A program made the translations under genes and the position numbers. A stretch of 64,000 bases of DNA, taken from the NCBI GenBank assembly GCA_020637395.1, contig JACJWA010000001.1, forward strand, positions 1,178,001 through 1,242,000, read 5' to 3'. The notes under the pieces were generated by a model. It saw nothing but the letters and a program-made list of their open reading frames with translations, was not told the DNA's origin and searched no databases. Below, one piece after another: positions 62,763 to 64,000 of this stretch. Position 1 is the first letter of the stretch; each line of letters begins with the position of its first letter. The stretch is from Calditrichota bacterium (GTDB lineage Bacteria; Electryoneota; RPQS01).

Positions 62763-64000
62763 CAGGCGTCCCGATATGTGCCCCAGGTTTCACGCAAGCA
62801 GTTCGAAATCTCGCCTAACGTGGTTTTCAATTCCACTGCGTCAATCAGCACCGGCATGAGGTTCTCATTTGAAAGTGCGGTTGTCCTGAGGCGATTCAGA
62901 ACGTTCGTCACGTGAACGGAACTGCGAGACTTGCGAAGCTCGCCCAAGCGTACGCGCTGCTTCACTTCCAATGAAGGATCTACTTTCATCACCGGGGCTT
63001 CCGCCTCGCGTTCCGCGTGATAGCGATTAACTCCCACTATGATGCGATCCTGTGATTCGACGTCTTTCTGATACCTGTAGGCTTCGCGGGCAATTGCCTC
63101 TTGGAAATAGTGCGCCTCAATCGCCTTCACGGATCCACCGAGCTGGTCAATTCGCTCAAGCTCTTCCCATACCGCTTTTTCAATCCGATTGGTTAGAGAC
63201 TCGATATAGTAGCTCCCGCCGACCGGATCTACAGTATCCGTCACGCCTGATTCGTTCGCGATGATTTGTTGAGTTCGCAACGCAAGCTGCGCGGTCCGCT
63301 CCGTCGGGAGTCCCAAAGCTTCGTCAAGAGCATTCGTGTGCAAACTCTGTGTTCCGCCAAGCACTGCCGCAAGAGCCTGAAGCGTCACACGAACTGCGTT
63401 GTTGTCCGGTTGCTGTGCCGTCAGCGTGCACCCGGCCGTCTGAGTGTGAAAACGCAACATCATGGATCGCGCGCTCTTTGCCCCAAATCTGTCCCGCACG
63501 ATTCGTGACCAGACTCGGCGCGATGCACGAAACTTCGCGATCTCCTCAAAGAAATTGTTGTGGCATCCCCAAAAGAATGCCAGACGAGGAGCGAACTCGT
63601 CAATATCCATCCCTCTTGCGAGTGCGGCCTCCACATACGCAATCGCGTCCGCAAACGTGAAAGCAAGTTCCTGAATTGCCGTGGAACCTGCTTCTCGAAT
63701 ATGATACCCGGATATTGAGATCGTGTTCCATTTCGGAAGATTCACCCGGCAATACTCGATGACATCCGTGACGAGTCGAAGCGAGTGACCCGGAGGATAG
63801 ATGTACGTCCCGCGAGCGATGAACTCCTTCAGAATGTCGTTCTGAACGGTGCCTTCAAGGCTACTCTCTGGGATTCCGCGCGATCTTGCGACCGCAATGT
63901 ACATCGCCATCAGCGTTGAGGCCGTGGCGTTTATAGTCATGGAGGTGCTGATCTTCTCCAAAGGGACACCGTCAAAAAGCACCTGCATGTCGTCCAAGCT
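62762..64000 (-). CDS. Methylmalonyl-CoA mutase, large subunit (partial)
   Basis: The gene is open at the window end; 412 C-terminal residues of the TIM-barrel domain are seen. GTVQNDILKEFIARGTYIYP, SISGYHIREAGSTA, HTQTAGCTLTAQQPDNNAVR and SLHTNALDEALGLPT are diagnostic. The protein stops after the barrel, with no cobalamin-binding domain, so the B12 domain must be a separate small subunit, as in some archaeal and bacterial mutases. It interconverts succinyl-CoA and methylmalonyl-CoA. The family also includes related acyl-CoA mutases (isobutyryl-CoA), which I cannot exclude. Confidence 0.93.
   Translation of the reverse strand, partial: SLDDMQVLFDGVPLEKISTSMTINATASTLMAMYIAVARSRGIPESSLEGTVQNDILKEFIARGTYIYPPGHSLRLVTDVIEYCRVNLPKWNTISISGYHIREAGSTAIQELAFTFADAIAYVEAALARGMDIDEFAPRLAFFWGCHNNFFEEIAKFRASRRVWSRIVRDRFGAKSARSMMLRFHTQTAGCTLTAQQPDNNAVRVTLQALAAVLGGTQSLHTNALDEALGLPTERTAQLALRTQQIIANESGVTDTVDPVGGSYYIESLTNRIEKAVWEELERIDQLGGSVKAIEAHYFQEAIAREAYRYQKDVESQDRIIVGVNRYHAEREAEAPVMKVDPSLEVKQRVRLGELRKSRSSVHVTNVLNRLRTTALSNENLMPVLIDAVELKTTLGEISNCLRETWGTYRDA

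Overview
This window comes from a bacterial chromosome of moderate GC content. The outer-membrane and envelope genes (an LptE-like lipoprotein, a Wzz-like chain-length protein, a polymerase/ligase, lipoproteins) point to a diderm. The housekeeping genes look distant from well-studied phyla; together with GTP-type PEP carboxykinase, a methylmalonyl-CoA mutase and a propionyl/acetyl-CoA carboxyltransferase, they suggest a poorly cultured FCB-group or related candidate phylum. That placement is inference. Almost every base is coding. Genes sit in long co-directional runs with ATGA overlaps, and promoters of the form TTGnnn-17 bp-TATATT recur.

Layout. 1-690: 3' end of GTP-PEP carboxykinase. 879-8765 (minus): leuS, an alpha/beta hydrolase, two DedA proteins, tRNA-Pro(CGG), pcm, an RlmI-like methyltransferase, an SRAP protein, tRNA-Pro(GGG) and a MerR-type regulator. 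8810-20900 (minus): the classic rimP-nusA-infB-DUF503-rbfA-nrnA-truB-ribF-rpsO-pnp translation and RNA cluster, followed by an M16 peptidase and dut. 21015-27706 (minus): a membrane TPR protein, tRNA-Arg(CCT), a GlcD-like oxidase, acylphosphatase, asnS, gpsA, plsY, purM and tRNA-Leu(CAA). 27.8-30.0 kb: the only accessory island, with a hypothetical exported protein flanked by inverted copies of degenerate IS3-type sequence, plus remnants of disrupted genes. 30012-45018 (minus): a double-domain ThyX, a lipoprotein, a response regulator with a C-terminal membrane helix, a carboxyltransferase, a VWA membrane protein, tsaD, a class II aldolase, serS, a three-gene polysaccharide set and a PpiD-like chaperone. 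45223-55918 (plus): uvrB, a lipoprotein, purD, a sigma-54 activator, lptE, tsaC and a DUF3108 protein, then a separate four-gene membrane cluster of unknown function. 55992-64000 (minus): lepB, lepA, a double PspC protein, greA, an amidase, coaX, birA and the large subunit of an acyl-CoA mutase that runs off the window.

How the genes fit together. TsaC and TsaD are both t6A tRNA-modification enzymes. Dut and ThyX both serve dTMP supply. The biotin ligase, carboxyltransferase, mutase and PEPCK fit propionate/methylmalonyl-CoA and C4-to-C3 metabolism. The points most worth a second look are: two unrelated genes whose stop codons lie inside the D-loop of a downstream tRNA-Pro; a promoter followed by an intrinsic terminator ahead of rimP-nusA-infB; short repeat-derived peptide insertions in LeuS; the IS-flanked island; the membrane-anchored response regulator; the tandem ThyX; and the uncharacterised four-gene membrane cluster at 52.5-55.9 kb.
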